From Epiperipatus broadwayi (taxonomy: Eukaryota; Onychophora; Udeonychophora; Euonychophora; Peripatidae), in contig JAQFVV010000349.1 of assembly GCA_028023455.1 (NCBI GenBank), positions 281,501 to 345,500 on the forward strand: DNA of 64,000 nt, read 5' to 3'. Under the pieces are notes generated by a model that saw nothing but the letters and a program-made list of their open reading frames with translations, did no database searches and was not told the origin of the DNA. The position numbers were made by a program, and so were the translations under genes. This document shows, one piece after another, positions 1 to 11,449 of this stretch (its first letter is position 1; every line of letters begins with the position of its first letter).

Positions 1-420
1 ATGCAATAATTGTTTATCTTTTCACAGGATGTTAAAAGTTAATACAAACCAATACATAACATGCAATGGAAGGTATCAAGCTACTGACATGGGCATGAAA
101 ATACAGGTATTTAGCACCTCTAGTGCACTTGAAAAATGAGGATTATTCTTGAAATGCATACATAGTGAGATAGAACGATCTAACTTTCTGTGGATAGTTT
201 GTGATATGCTTGAGTTGAGAAATACACTGATAAAAACAAACACACACCCACAAAGGCAAGTATCTATTAATAATGTTAATAAATATTAATTCTCTTTTCA
301 ATCAATGTGATTCAAACTAATCTTATAGATGGATTCAACTAAAATCTAAAATTATTAAAGATGTAATATGTGTCAAGGTATATCTTTATATACATCTTCT
401 GTTACATGCTTAGGTACTTA
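1..420. other. Unassigned AT-rich sequence
   Basis: I see no open frame of note, no repeat family member and no structured element here. It is ordinary AT-rich noncoding sequence. Confidence 0.5.
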
Positions 421-486
421 CGTATTTGTCTGACGGTGATGAAAAACGTCGGCGCAATCAAATGTATAAATCAAGATCGAATTAAG

Positions 487-618
487 CAATCTTCTAAAAA
501 CGAAAACAATTTTTTAAGAGAATAAATATTAGATAAGTTGTTAGTCAAAATGTTGGTTTATTATTTAATATTTACTCAAAAAAAAAAATTAATTGTTTTC
601 GTTTTAAGAAGATTGTAA
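487..618. repeat. Short inverted-repeat element
   Basis: Two arms of about 25 bases face each other: caatcttctaaaaacgaaaa near 489 and its near-complement near 600-618, around a central AT-rich loop. It could be a small MITE or a chance hairpin. No target duplication is obvious. Just downstream, the phrase cggaytaatacgt occurs twice near 702-732. Confidence 0.35.
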
Positions 619-1420
619 ACGATTTTATTCACACCATTTGTTTATGGAGCGTTATAAGTACATAATTTTCTCATGTACAAAATGTTCTCTCATCAATCGC
701 CGGACTAATACGTGTGTGTCGGATTAATACGTAAGTATCCAGGCATACTATTATCTATAGGTATGAGTTTCTGGACAAATTTATATATATAAGACTTCTG
801 TGCCAGTTGGCAGTTTGAGATAGTTGTCAATATTAAATGCTATGACCAAGATATAACACTTGATCATCATCATTCTAATAATGAATGGGACTGTGATAGA
901 GTAGCAGATTTTAGATTTCAGCGGCTTGCAGTCCAGCTCTGGTTTTTTTTTTTTGATTTCTTGTGAATTCCCGATTGATTAGTAAATCATTTAATTATTT
1001 TTAATAATGAAGGAACCTTTTATTAAATATTCGGTATTTAACTGCATTTAAAAATCTAACAATAAGCGACCAAACATGTTATTTTTACTGAAAATAAATT
1101 AGCTTTAAGGTAAAAGGAAATTTGAATAAAATGTTGACAAGGTAATTTTTTTAATCCCAAACTCAAGGTGGGTGAGCGGGGAGGGAACTATTAAAAGAGA
1201 AAATGCTTGTTTAAATCACCTCTGGTAAAGTAGAAAGGAAGTTGATAAATTTTGCAAAAATAACTGGCACTCATATGTAGACCGCTTTAAGTTTAAATCG
1301 TAGTTTACTGTTGCTATAGAAATACACATACATTTTTATTATTCTTTACAAAAATTATTGGGTTATGTTTAAAACAGAGTGGAAAGGAGTTATGTGATTA
1401 AAAATATATATATATATTTT

Positions 1421-1509
1421 TTTAATGTGTCAAAGCGTCGGCCGACAAGTGAACCCCGGGACAACTGCTTGTAAGGCAATTGTGCTAATTTCTCGGCCAC
1501 CAACGCCTA
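1421..1509 (-). repeat. tRNA-derived SINE, copy a
   Basis: Read on the minus strand this is a tRNA-like cloverleaf: acceptor-like ends around GGCGTTGG and CCGACGCT, an A-box-like block, an anticodon-loop position CTTACAA, a B-box-like GGGGTTCACTT, then TTTGACACAT and an A-run (the T-run before 1425 on the plus strand). Three more copies with the same tail phrase lie at 10.2, 11.4 and 39.1 kb, which marks it as a SINE rather than a working tRNA gene. No target duplication was found for this copy. Confidence 0.65.
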
Positions 1510-1857
1510 ACGAGTTTTTTTACTTTCTAAAAGTATGTTTTCCAAATATTGAATATGCTATATTGCATATGAATTTTTACTATGGAGAGCGAGTATTCAT
1601 TAATATTGTCGTTTGCTGGATTCTGAATAATGACAGGCTCCTCCAGTAGATGGTTATAAGTTCTTTCGGAAAGTGCAGATCAACCAATAAAATAAATGGC
1701 ATAATGTTAGATTTGCTGTAATGTCTAATTTAGTGTCTGTTCTTGAGATTTCTTGATATATAAATGAAAAGTTAATATATTAAAATCTGTGCTTAAGCCC
1801 CAAAGTTTTTATTTCTTTCTGGATAGCACTAATACAGCAATACTATTGCAAAATCAA

Positions 1858-2100
1858 CGTCTTTTTCTTGGAGATTTTAATGCCCACGCTAGTTCACATA
1901 ATAAACTTTGGTCAGAAATTGTTGGAAATAACGATATTAGGCTGTAAACTTTCAAATGGTCTGCTATTAAGTTATTGCATAAAATACGGATTGACTATAC
2001 AAACATTTACAAAAAAAAGCATGGATGCACCCATGTACAAAACAATGGAATTTAGTAGATTACATTATAATTATGATTCAGAATATGAGAGTTAATTTTC
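1858..2100 (+). pseudogene. LINE endonuclease (EEP) fragment
   Basis: A decayed apurinic-like endonuclease domain of a non-LTR retrotransposon. One frame starting near 1860 reads LFLGDFNAHASSH, with the GDFNA signature of EEP endonucleases. Another frame near 2018-2070 reads HPCTKQWNLVDYI, like the TWxHPRSKxWxLIDYV block that normally follows. Stops and frame changes separate the two, so it is dead. RT and C-terminal remnants in the same orientation at 3.6-4.5 and 5.1-5.4 kb are probably the rest of the same insertion, separated by a Penelope fragment and a foldback element. The LINE clade is not resolved; the phrases resemble elements often labelled craniofacial-development-protein-2-like. 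Confidence 0.6.
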
Positions 2101-2462
2101 TACAACCACTTACAAAAATAGATTGTTGAACAGATTTTTACATGAGTATGAAGTTAAAATGGTAGTTGCATTAAAAAATAGGTCTTGTTCCAATCATGTC
2201 CATAAAAAAATTGATGTTCATGTTTTAAAAACATCTACTACTCATGTTAAATTTAATAGCTATTAACAATGTGTTAAGAGTATGAATAAATGTATTCTTG
2301 GGTTCATTACAAAGTAGAATCATGACCTTTTTTTTTTTTTTTTACCAATGATCTTTTATTATTAGTGATTTGTTTAAAAAAGACATAGCATTTTTTGCTT
2401 GGTAGAATAATAAATCTAATATGAAACTTCATAATAAATATAGAGACTTAAAGGCACAAATT

Positions 2463-2860
2463 CATCTACTTGCACTCTTTACATAAAATATTTTATAAGA
2501 CTTTTTCTAAGGAATTTCGTTTGAGTTTTCATACACCTATCTCAACTAATAGGCTTATTAACGACACTAAGGACACTATAGCTACTGATCAGACCCCACA
2601 GGCTGTGTACAGAGTGGCATGCCCTCATAATGGATGCAAAGCATCATACTATGGTGAAACGAGAGTCACCATAGCTACTAGGATATCACAACACAAGTAT
2701 AGATACAATAAGGCACATACGAATCCAGAATGCACTTCAATTTTTGCTCAACATCAAAAATTGTCAGGACACATGTTCGAACCCACATCTGCAAAATTAG
2801 TTTGTACAGAGAGGCATGATATAGGCAAAAGGTAAAAGAAGCATACTTTATAGCAGGGGA
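2463..2860 (+). pseudogene. Penelope-like element, C-terminal GIY-YIG domain
   Basis: The 121-residue open stretch is the C-terminal end of a Penelope-like element. It contains a TNRLIN...KD linker, then VYRVACPHNGCKASYYGET followed by TRISQH, matching the C-x-x-C, YxGET and R...H pattern of the Penelope GIY-YIG endonuclease. In the family this domain nicks target DNA for the adjoining reverse transcriptase. No RT domain is visible upstream, so this is a fragment. It lies between EEP and RT remnants of a LINE, suggesting insertion into it. A related minus-strand fragment is at 54.9-55.3 kb. The start is arbitrary, because the frame is entered from degraded sequence. Confidence 0.75.
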
Positions 2861-3589
2861 CTTTTTCGCCATTAAGTAAGGATGCATGTTTTGCGATATC
2901 TAAAAGATGGTCTTAGTGACTCATTTGCATATAATTTGCATATCAGATTTATTTATATAATGACTCCAAAGAAAGGATCAGAACTGCTATGAATATGAGA
3001 AGTACATCTTCTTGAAAGTGCTCAGCCATTTAATTTAGTTTTCAATTTGTTGTTATAGCTTTACGTTGGAAGTGTGAAAGCACGATTTAATATTATTATA
3101 ATAAGAAAGCTGAAAAATTATCAGTAGAATAAATTTGCAAAGAAGATACACACATTTGCTGATTGTCATTATTAGATTTCTTTTTGAAGCATTGAAAGTG
3201 ACATATGGATCTGAAAATGGTATAATAATCTTATTTAATCTACCAATGGCACTGTCTTATATGATGACAATAATATTATAAGGAGATGGAAGAAGTATTT
3301 TGATTATTTTTGAATAATGATATAAGAATTGAAATTATGACTTTTAATGAGATATCCATTTTATCTACTCATTTATATTTGGCAGAGATATCCAACTCAT
3401 TGAAATTAAAACAGTTCTTAGTTATCTCATAAGTCCTGATGAGATATCTGAATAAATTTTAAGATGCAGTGATGATATATTATCTTCAAAATTATTGGGA
3501 TTTTTAGGAAATATATGGTGGACTCATGAAATTGTGCTGTCTGATCTTAAGATTGTTTCTAAAATCCTGGAATATCATTATCCATTATT

Positions 3590-4510
3590 GCAAAGATACT
3601 TTCAAGAATTTGTTAAATAGGTTGCTTCCAGTCATAAATGAATGGTTACCAGAGATCCCTATGTGATTTTAGACAATCAAAAAATACTATAGACATAGTT
3701 TTTGTTGCCAGATAAATGCAAGAAATGTTTTATGAACAGAACAAATATGGCTTTTATTGATTTTGGCAAGGTGTTTGATTCAGTTGATAGGATTGGTCTA
3801 TGGCATTGTTTAAAATTAATTATCAACCAAAGTTGTACATGATGGAATGAGAAGAAATGTTAATACTACACATGGAAAATCTTTAGGTACTTGAAAAAAA
3901 AGTTGATGTTAAACAAAGATATATTTTTGCTTCAGCATTGTTTTTAATATTTTTGATTGGATTTATGGTGTTTACATGGAGGTCAGTGAATCAGGGACAA
4001 AGATTTTAATTTGAACCGATTACAATCAAAAGTGAGAATTTCATCTTTTTGGATTCTGAATTTACAGTGTGCTGATGATTATGCTATTTTTATCATTTCA
4101 AAAATTGATCTACAAATAAATATATTTAATGGTTTGGGTGCAAGGATATAAAGACTTTGGTTTAATAATTAATGTTCTAAAATTTCAATTTTTTTTCAAC
4201 CAATGAAGAAAGAATAATCTTCAGCAACTTTTTAGCTTGGATCATTATCACATTGAAAAGGTACGCTAATTTAAATTTCTTGGTAGCTTTCAAAATACAA
4301 AATTGGACTCAGATGTCAGATGCAGCACAAAGTCCAATGTGCTGTCATTGTCTTAACAACTTAAAAGATGGAATATTTTGTTACAATGAAATAACTGCTG
4401 AAATGAAATTAGCTGTTTAGAGAATTGTTATTTCACCTAATTTTTTATACAGAAGTAAGATTTGAACATCCTACTATCATAATGTAAAGTCAGTAGAATT
4501 TCATTTAAGG
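3590..4510 (+). pseudogene. LINE reverse transcriptase remnant
   Basis: A heavily broken reverse transcriptase. Recognisable blocks in order are a QCGFR-like segment near 3655, FIDFGKVFDSVDRIGLWHC in one frame at about 3750-3815 (the FxDxxKAFDSV motif), CADDYAIFI near 4070-4095 (the YADD catalytic motif with C in place of Y), and KFLGSFQNTKLDSDV near 4270-4320 (the KYLGS block). Frames change repeatedly and stops are frequent. Orientation and order match the EEP piece at 1.9 kb and the C-terminal piece at 5.1 kb. Confidence 0.6.
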
Positions 4511-4659
4511 ATTTTCCATAATTTTTTTAAAAAGCAGTAACAAGAGTATAGATCAATTAAATATTCAACTTTCTGAATGTGATATTCCCAAGTCCACTAT
4601 TGTAAAATCATATCTTCATTGAATTGGATATATGAAAAGAACAAACAGTATAAGACTTC

Positions 4660-5103
4660 ACATGATCACTATCTCTTATACTAGCACATAACTGTTATTA
4701 AAACAGGCAAAACTCTCCATACAGTAATGCCACCCTGTGCTAACCAGAGTAATCAATGGATGCCAGAAGGCTTGTGCATAAAATCCCTATGTAGTGCCTA
4801 CTCATCCAATATCCCCAGACTAGTTTCTGGCTTGTGGCCTTCATTGGTGAGAAGCTTTGGATCTGAGAGCACTGCACCTAGATCTTAGGATCTAATGCAA
4901 CCCTCTAGGAGCCACCTTTTATCTCTACTTAACTACAAAACTATGAGAATGAAATGATGAAGGCCACAAGCCAAAAACTAGTCTGGGGATATTGGATGAG
5001 TAGGCACTAGATAGGGATTTTATGCACAAGCCTTCTGGAATCCATTGATTAGTCTGGTTGGCACAGGGTGGCACTACTGTATGGAGAGTTTTGCCTTGTT
5101 TAA
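4660..5103. mobile_element. Hammerhead foldback element, inverted dimer (R1)
   Basis: Inserted into the LINE remnant and flanked by the 11-bp duplication tataagacttc (4649-4659 and 5104-5114). It begins with the family 5' end (acatgatcac...), then an inverted body starting aaaacaggcaaaactctcc, and a forward body ending ggagagttttgcctt. The arms pair over most of their length. Both hammerhead-like cores are mutated: on the minus strand the CUGAUGA block reads CCAATGA, and on the plus strand GAAAC reads AAAAC. Ribozyme activity is therefore not expected from this copy. Confidence 0.8.
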
Positions 5104-5114
5104 TATAAGACTTC

Positions 5115-5430
5115 CTAAAAGAGTATTTTATGGTGAACGTGGGAATGATTTTTTGTAGATTCTATTTACATTATAAGGATTATTTCAAAGACATTCTAAA
5201 GAATACCAATATTCATAGTTTCCATTGGAAATATATGGCAGAAAATAAGATATGTTAGAGAATTATGATTAGTCTAAGTTTTCTGCATAACAATTTAAAA
5301 GACAACAATGCAAAACATCAAGCAGAAAAATGGATATGTGAATGTACTTGTGATTTGCAGACTTCTTGCATAGCCATTGTAAAGTTCATCTCAACTATAT
5401 TATTCAATTTCTGCCCTATTGTCTTTATTT
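5115..5430 (+). pseudogene. LINE C-terminal remnant
   Basis: Directly after the foldback insertion one frame reads LPKRVFYGERGND, matching the LPKxLLYGEL block near the C-terminus of EEP-type LINEs. Further pieces such as QFKRQQCKTSSRKMDM follow in the same degraded style. It continues the LINE whose RT lies at 3.6-4.5 kb: the sequence before 4649 and after 5115 belongs together once the foldback element and one target copy are removed. Confidence 0.5.
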
Positions 5431-5529
5431 TCTCTTTTGGAGTTGGTATGATTATTTTCATTTGCAAGAGGTCATAAACCTAATGAAATTGATTCTTATG
5501 CAGAAGAACTAAATAAAAAGACAAACATT

Positions 5530-6340
5530 TCTGAGAATAATTTAATACTGCTTTTATCCAAACAGAGTCTCAAAACACCATTTAAGTTCAAGTAATAACA
5601 AATTATGTCTCAAATTTTAAAAAAAATATTGAAGTTAGGATTGACTTTTTATTCTATGCAAGACAAAATTTAAAGAATAAGTTGGAAAAAATTTGTATTG
5701 ATTGGAAGTTACTAAAAAAAGGAAAAATGAAGAAAGAATGAAATAACAGATATTGTAGTTGATGTTTCATTTTAAAATTAAGTAATTAAATTGCTCATAT
5801 TGGTTGTTTTTTTTATCAAATTTTTTTTTTAGCATCAATTTATTTTGCAAATTTCTGTTAAAGCTTTTTCTGAATCTAAATATTCAGCAAAAGAAAGAAA
5901 TTGAGCAGAAACATACAGGGAAAGAGGTGTAGTATTTCCCCCAAATTAATAACGTTAATTATTTCCGAAGCCTTCATATTGAAATTTTTTCAGATTGAAG
6001 CTTCTTCTAGAAGAGTCAGCCTAAAAAAAAAGGTTTTGTAAAATTATTTTTTTTTGTTTCAATCAAAAACTCCAGTTTCATTTTGCAGCACTAAATTTAA
6101 AAAACAAATTTACTAATGTTGATAATGTCGAAGTTGACGATCTTCAATGTAATATTGACACAACCTTTTGAAATGAGCAAATATTAATAACCAAACTTTT
6201 TTAATTTTTAAAAAAAAATAATAATAATAATAGTATATCTCTCTCAAAATAATAATAACTTTGAAACTATTAAAAAAAGTTATAAAAATACAAAGGATTT
6301 TATTACTAGCTGCCATGAACAAATTTTGTACTATAGATAA
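5530..6340. other. Unassigned AT-rich sequence
   Basis: No coding pattern or repeat family was recognised. Homopolymer runs and ATA tracts dominate. A 99-residue minus-strand open frame at 6113-6412 partly overlaps a foldback element and has no recognisable features. Confidence 0.4.
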
Positions 6341-6359
6341 TAATATTAAGGTTACTAAA

Positions 6360-6576
6360 CAGGCAAAACTCTCCATACAGTAGTGCCACCCGGTGCCAAC
6401 CAGAGTAATCAATGGATGCCAGAAGGCTTGTGCATAAAATCCCCATCTAGTGCCTACTCATCCAATATCCCCAGACTAGTTTCTGGCTTGTAGCCTTCGT
6501 CAGTGAGGAGCCTTGGATCTGAGAGCACTGGACCTAGATCTTAGTTATGTGCTAGCATAAGAGATGGTGATCATGT
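6360..6576 (-). mobile_element. Hammerhead foldback family, single-unit copy (R2)
   Basis: A single-arm copy with an 18-bp target duplication, aatattaaggttactaaa at 6342-6359 and the same with one change at 6577-6594. Read on the minus strand it runs from the family 5' end (catgatcaccatctcttatg) through a hammerhead motif to the 3' end (ggagagttttgcctg). This and the copies at 13.1, 15.1 and 52.6 kb define the basic single unit. The long target duplication argues for target-primed reverse transcription rather than a DNA transposase. Confidence 0.85.
6460..6518 (-). ncRNA. Hammerhead ribozyme motif, intact core
   Basis: On the minus strand: outer stem I AUCCAA with UUGGAU, inner stem I UCCUCA with UGGGGA, core CUGACGA (position 7 may be any base), stem II GGC-UACAA-GCC flanked by an A-A mismatch, then GAAA, then the self-complementary ACUAGU forming a very short stem III, ending in the cleavage triplet GUC. 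Predicted cleavage falls after the C opposite plus-strand position 6474. The A-A pair at the base of stem II is unusual and could weaken activity. All other core positions match the hammerhead consensus. Confidence 0.65.
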
Positions 6577-6800
6577 AATATTAAGGTTGCTAAAAGACAG
6601 ATATTAAAAGTAGCATATTACAGAATTTTCAAGTTTTTGAAACAATATCAGACACGCTTGTTGAACTCAACTTATATTAACATGTTTACTATTTATTTGT
6701 ATATATTTTTTATAATATTAAGTTTTAAGTCCATTTTTTTTTTATAACCATCAGTATATTAGAAGTTTTGTAGAATATTTTTATCAAATAAATCTATCTA

Positions 6801-6983
6801 TTATGTAAATAGAGGGGTTTGAACTTAGGATTTTTCAGTCTATTCACCTCCACTCTATCTCAAGCAACCATATATTAGGAATTATATATTTTTCACATGT
6901 GTTGTCACGTGTATCAGTTGCTTAAGATAGAGTGGATGAATATATTGAAAAATCCTGAGTTCAACTCCCTCTATTTAGTATAT
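6801..6983. repeat. Inverted-repeat element
   Basis: Two arms of about 65 bases (near 6805-6869 and 6917-6978) are complementary with scattered mismatches, beginning aaatagagggg and ending ccctctattt, with a loop of about 48 bases. The outer arm contains gggtttgaacttagg, weakly like a pol III B box. Family not recognised and no target duplication seen. Confidence 0.55.
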
Positions 6984-7204
6984 AAGAATCATTCAGTATA
7001 AGCCAATTGCAAACTGCCTTAGAACTATTAACTATAATAAAAATAAAATAGGATATTTATTAAAAAAAATTTGTCAATCTAATAAATGATTCTGAATATA
7101 AATTGGTTGTTTTATTTGATATGAGGAACATTCTATATTTCTATTAATTATTATTTTAAAATTTTTATTTCATTTTAGTAATTTTATATTACAAATTTAT
7201 AAAG

Positions 7205-7470
7205 CACATACTCATTACGTAAGTAATATATATTAAGGCTATAACCTTAAGATTATGTACCTAAAATGTGACAGTAGAGACCTCTATAAATTTAAACACA
7301 AGATCAACAACTTTAAAAGACAAGACTAGGTCGAAGATAAGAGTGGCTGCCAGCCACTCTTGTCTTTTAAAGTCATTAATCTTGTGTTTAGATTTGTAGA
7401 GGTCCCTACTGCTGCATTTTAGGCATACAGTCTTAAGGTTATAGCCTTAATATATATTAATTACCAATTT
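7205..7470. repeat. Palindromic repeat family P, copy A
   Basis: Arms begin with ttaaggctataaccttaag and end with the complement near 7430-7455, with the shared internal phrase gggacctcta (here gagacctcta). An extra internal hairpin (gagtggctgccagccactc) forms the loop. The left flank (cattacgtaagtaat) is also conserved among copies, so the element probably extends beyond the palindrome on one side. Six other full or half copies are in the window. Confidence 0.7.
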
Positions 7471-7479
7471 ATGTAAATT

Positions 7480-10125
7480 TCTTGCTAAATGGATATTTTA
7501 GGTTATGGAAAAATTTGTATTAACAACATTGAATCCATAATAAACAGATTATATTATATTAAATTAATTAATACACAATCTATTTATTTATATCTAGTTT
7601 ACCTATATTGATAAATCTATATATAATTATACATAATTTAAGATCAGATGAACTTAAGAAATATAACTTAAATAGCATATAATTACCTGTCTGAGATAAT
7701 ACATATCAAAACTTAGTCATGGTTCCAATTGGAAATCCATTCTTTTACAAAATTATTAGAAAATATATTATTGGATGAGTTGCCAATTCATACTTGAATC
7801 AAATTTCTTTATGACATTTTCCCAACAAGACTCATAGAGGGTCTTTTGACACAATTTACAAATTACATAGATGAAATAAAAAAAAAACATATATATATTA
7901 TTGATGATTTTATTTTTTTCATAAACATAAGATCAAATTTAAACTATTCTAATAACCCATTAAGCAAGTGTTTTTATCAAACAGATCCACTTTATCTCTG
8001 CCATCATTTATATAGTTTTTATGATATACAGCAATTTGCCAAAACAAACATAGGTATATTATTCAACTATTTTCCATGAATACTGTTAAGATTTGTAATA
8101 TGACCTTAGAAATTATTTGGTACATGGGTTCCATAATAATGTATTTATATGAGGAATCATGCAAATAATAGTAATAATTACCAAATATAATACATCAATG
8201 ATTTTAATTTGCTAAATGCAATGTATTTCTCTAACATTTATTGCTGTGAAGCTTTAATCTGACTCAAGTTTCAGGTCTCATACAGATCTACAGGATTTTT
8301 TCTCATAGAAAATTCATAATTCAGCTAGATATCCAATAATATCTAATAAATGAATATTTATTTATTTTTAGATAAAAAGGACCTAGATTGATCTAAGTTT
8401 TTCCATAGCTGCAAGCTAAAAAATACAATCGTAATATGATGTGACCTGCAATACATGGGGGAGCACTGTCACATGACTAATGGTGCTGAGTACATGCATA
8501 CTTTTACCGTTACAAATTTCCAATTAGTGGACTCATATTCTTATTATCTTATTAAACATTCTATAATTTATAAAATTTTTGCTAAAGGAAATTATTTACT
8601 ATTTATATATAATCATTAGTAATTTTAATATAATTGAACATAATATTAATTTCCCCTTCATTGCATATGTGCTTATGTTTTAGGAAGCAAGTTAGTGTAC
8701 TAAGCTAAATAAAAGAAATTTAAAAAAATAAAACCCGTACACATAAGCATATGCAAAAGAATTATACCTGGATATACATTTGATGAATTCAGTATTGTAG
8801 ACTACCATCAATTTAAAATCTCTGGCTTTGGAGCTTTTTTTTTTTTTTGATTTGTGAATATTTTGGATTTCAATTATAAAACTTTCTTCCTTTATTATAA
8901 ACCCAAACTTTGTTGAAAATTAAACAAATGTGAATTTTATTATTGTTTATCTGAAAGTTTGTGATGATGGTATTTTAATAGCAATTTTGGGTTGGACTGT
9001 TTTCAGTCCTATATTAATTGTTACATGTCTTTAGAAAAAATTGAACTATTTAAATTTTTCAAATATATTCATCTATTTTAAATGATATTATTATCTCTTC
9101 TTCAGGTGTTGATGGCTTGGTGAGTGATAGTAGTAGTATGGGAATTAAAACTGGACTTCTAGATTTGTGAATATTGAATCTTAAGATTTAACCAACTGTG
9201 TTATTCTATTAAAGGCCACAATCAATAGAAAATTTAGATATTTATCTATAAGGATTCTTCTGATTTCTTCACTATTTCTAAGGGTAATATTTATGGTAAC
9301 TTCTAAATATTATGGATTATGATATTAGGTTGACTTCTGAGGTTATTTGCCATTGCCATTTGAGCAGTTTCTTTGAATTTTTTTCTTTGTACTTTTCCCC
9401 TCTCTATCCAATATTTTTCTCTCTTTTCAATCAAACTTATGTTGCTGCTACTTTAGATATATTTGTTTTTTTAATCATCATTTTGTGTTCTTTTAATAAC
9501 TTTTTGATGGAACTACAGATTTCATCAATGTATTTTTTTCTACATTTATATGGTATTTTGTTTATGCAGTTTTTATTTTTCAACATTTTATGTTCAGGTT
9601 TTGTAGAAGTTATGATTTATCATCATGTGCCATGGCTTTAGAAAGCTGTTTTAATGTTGTATTGATTGCAGATTTTCTAGTTTATCTCTTATCCCTGATA
9701 TATGTGTATACATTGCAGTAACAATATTTTCTTATGTTTCTTTTGATATCTATTTAATGTTTTTTAATGACACTTAATGGATAATCATTCTTTATGAGAG
9801 ATTATTTTGAACAAAATTCTTTAGCTCTAGTCATAGTGCTAGTATAACTCCATGTTTTGTGTTTCTGTCATGATTTGATATACAGTATATGATTAGTATT
9901 TTTCTTTTTGTGGATTTTTTGTAAATTGAAATTTTGATTTTTGCCATAAGGAAGACTTGTCACAAGAATATCTTACAAAGATAAATTTCATTCTAATTCT
10001 ATTGTAAATTTAATGGAAGGGGATATGTTATTGATGTATGTTGAATGTTTGTAATAGTGATTCACCATGTGACTATATATCAAATGTATCACTAACATAA
10101 TAAATTCAGATAATATGTGGATTTC
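7480..10125. other. Mostly unassigned sequence
   Basis: No convincing coding pattern. A short inverted pair (ttgcatatgtgcttatgt at 8663 and its complement at 8739-8756) could be terminal repeats of a 94-bp MITE but is too short to claim. Open frames at 7846-8079 and 9312-9641 are hydrophobic AT-driven frames without recognisable motifs. Confidence 0.4.
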
Positions 10126-10129
10126 AAGT

Positions 10130-11020
10130 AGTATTTATGGCTGTAATTTCAATTTTTTCATGTAAGGGTTGCTAATCATACCCACTCCTTGATTTTTTTT
10201 CATGTGTCAAAACATCAGCCAGGAAGTGAACCCAGGACAACTGCTTGTAAGGCAACTGTGCTGATCACTTGGACACCAATGTGTTGCCATGTAGATTATT
10301 AATAGTTCCACTATATTATGACTAGAAAGAGTTATTCTAGCTTGCAAGATATTATTGATATTTAATGTTTTCTTTACAATTGACAATGCTTCATCACAGA
10401 GTAGATTTGTGAATAAATTTTCCACATCAAAGATTAATAATATATTAGTTTTTTTCAATGTTCATGCTCTTAATTGAGTCAAGAAAGTGCTTACAACTTC
10501 TGATAAAGAACTGTCTTGTATGTCAAAGAATTAAAACCATTGAGAAGAAATCTTAATAACATTTGTTAACATGAATTTTTAAAATTAACAATAGGCTTTC
10601 ACAGAACATAATCCTTATAGATTTTAGATAGAATGTAAAGATTTGGTGAAATATGATGTTAATTTACTTTTTTTTTTGGATCAATGAAGTATCTATGATA
10701 CTCTCTGAGTAATGCTTGTAACTTTATTTCTGTAGTTGGTATTAGATTTTTTTTGTCACTATTTGCATTTGCCTACAATGTGGAGGTCTCACATTTTATA
10801 ATCATAATTAGGTGTATCCATTATAACTATATCATTGTCTTTGTCAGCAAGAAGAAGCATTATGAACTTGTCTAGTTTGAGAGATTTAATAGCTTTTCTC
10901 TCATCATAAAAAATGTTTGTTTTTAGTTTTAATGTTTCTCATGTGTTTTTTAATTCTCTATTATAATTCAATTGCTTCTTCTAGTGACAGTTTTTGAGTG
11001 ACATCCTCAATTGCTGCCAT
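10130..11020 (-). pseudogene. Penelope-like reverse transcriptase, split by a SINE
   Basis: Reading the minus strand downward from about 11020, broken frames show LLLADKDNDIVIMDTPNYDY near 10870-10790 (the LPADKGNxxVVM block at the start of Penelope RTs), DSSLSEVVSTFLTQLR near 10530-10470, then ILLIFDVENLFTNLLCDEAL near 10445-10385 (the SFDVxSLFTNVPxDEAL catalytic region). The frame stays open to about 10290, where a tRNA-derived SINE interrupts it. Beyond the SINE, GVGMISNPYM resembles the following GxxMGSPLSPxxAN block. Stops and frame changes show it is dead. A GIY-YIG domain for this copy was not found downstream. Confidence 0.75.
10192..10286 (-). repeat. tRNA-derived SINE, copy b
   Basis: Minus-strand tRNA-like sequence ending in TTTTGACACATG and an A-run, the same 3' phrase as the other copies. 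The anticodon-loop position reads CTTACAA. It sits inside the Penelope RT between two conserved blocks, so it inserted after that element. The cloverleaf is degraded on the acceptor side. No clear target duplication was found. Confidence 0.65.
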
Positions 11021-11360
11021 TATATTTAAAAAAGATATATTAGATGGTGTTTTATTAGTTTAGTACTTTTCAAGAACTGAAATTGCAGCATCTTCTAGGG
11101 GTTTAGATCTAAGATTTTTAACTTGTGATGCTAGTAAGTTGATTGATATAGTAGATTGTCTGTTCTCAGTACACATTCACTTTGTAAATTAGCTTATCAA
11201 TTTTTAACGTTCAAATATAATTTTTTACAATATTTTACATTTGTAAACTCATATTTTTAACAAATCAAGTCCAATTTATTGAGTTCTAATAAGGAGTAAA
11301 GATTTAATATTAAAATCAAATATTGAATGATTACAAAAATTGTCATCAGAGAGAACAGTC

Positions 11361-11446
11361 AAGCATTGGTGGCCTAGGGGTTAGCAGGCCGCCTTACAAG
11401 CAGTTGTCCCGAGGTTCGCTTCCCGGTCGATGCTTTGATACATAAA
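11361..11446 (+). repeat. tRNA-derived SINE, copy c (best cloverleaf)
   Basis: Full tRNA-like fold: acceptor arms agcattg and cgatgct pair with one mismatch, the A box is in tggcctaggggttag, the anticodon loop is cttacaa (TAC at the anticodon position), and the B box is in ggttcgcttcc. The tail gctttgatacataaaa matches the other three copies (TTTGACACAT then A-rich). A genuine tRNA gene is possible, but the repeated tail and three decayed relatives favour a SINE. Confidence 0.65.
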
Positions 11447-11449
11447 ATC

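Noticed and set aside
5265-5477. Small hydrophobic protein
   Set aside because: The frame overlaps LINE C-terminal remnants in another frame and its hydrophobicity reflects T-rich sequence.
8663-8756. Short inverted pair as a MITE
   Set aside because: Only 18 bases per arm, no target duplication, no second copy.
11361-11446. Functional tRNA gene
   Set aside because: The cloverleaf is good, but the TTTGAYACAT plus A-rich tail is shared with three clear retroposed copies. The anticodon position alone is not enough.
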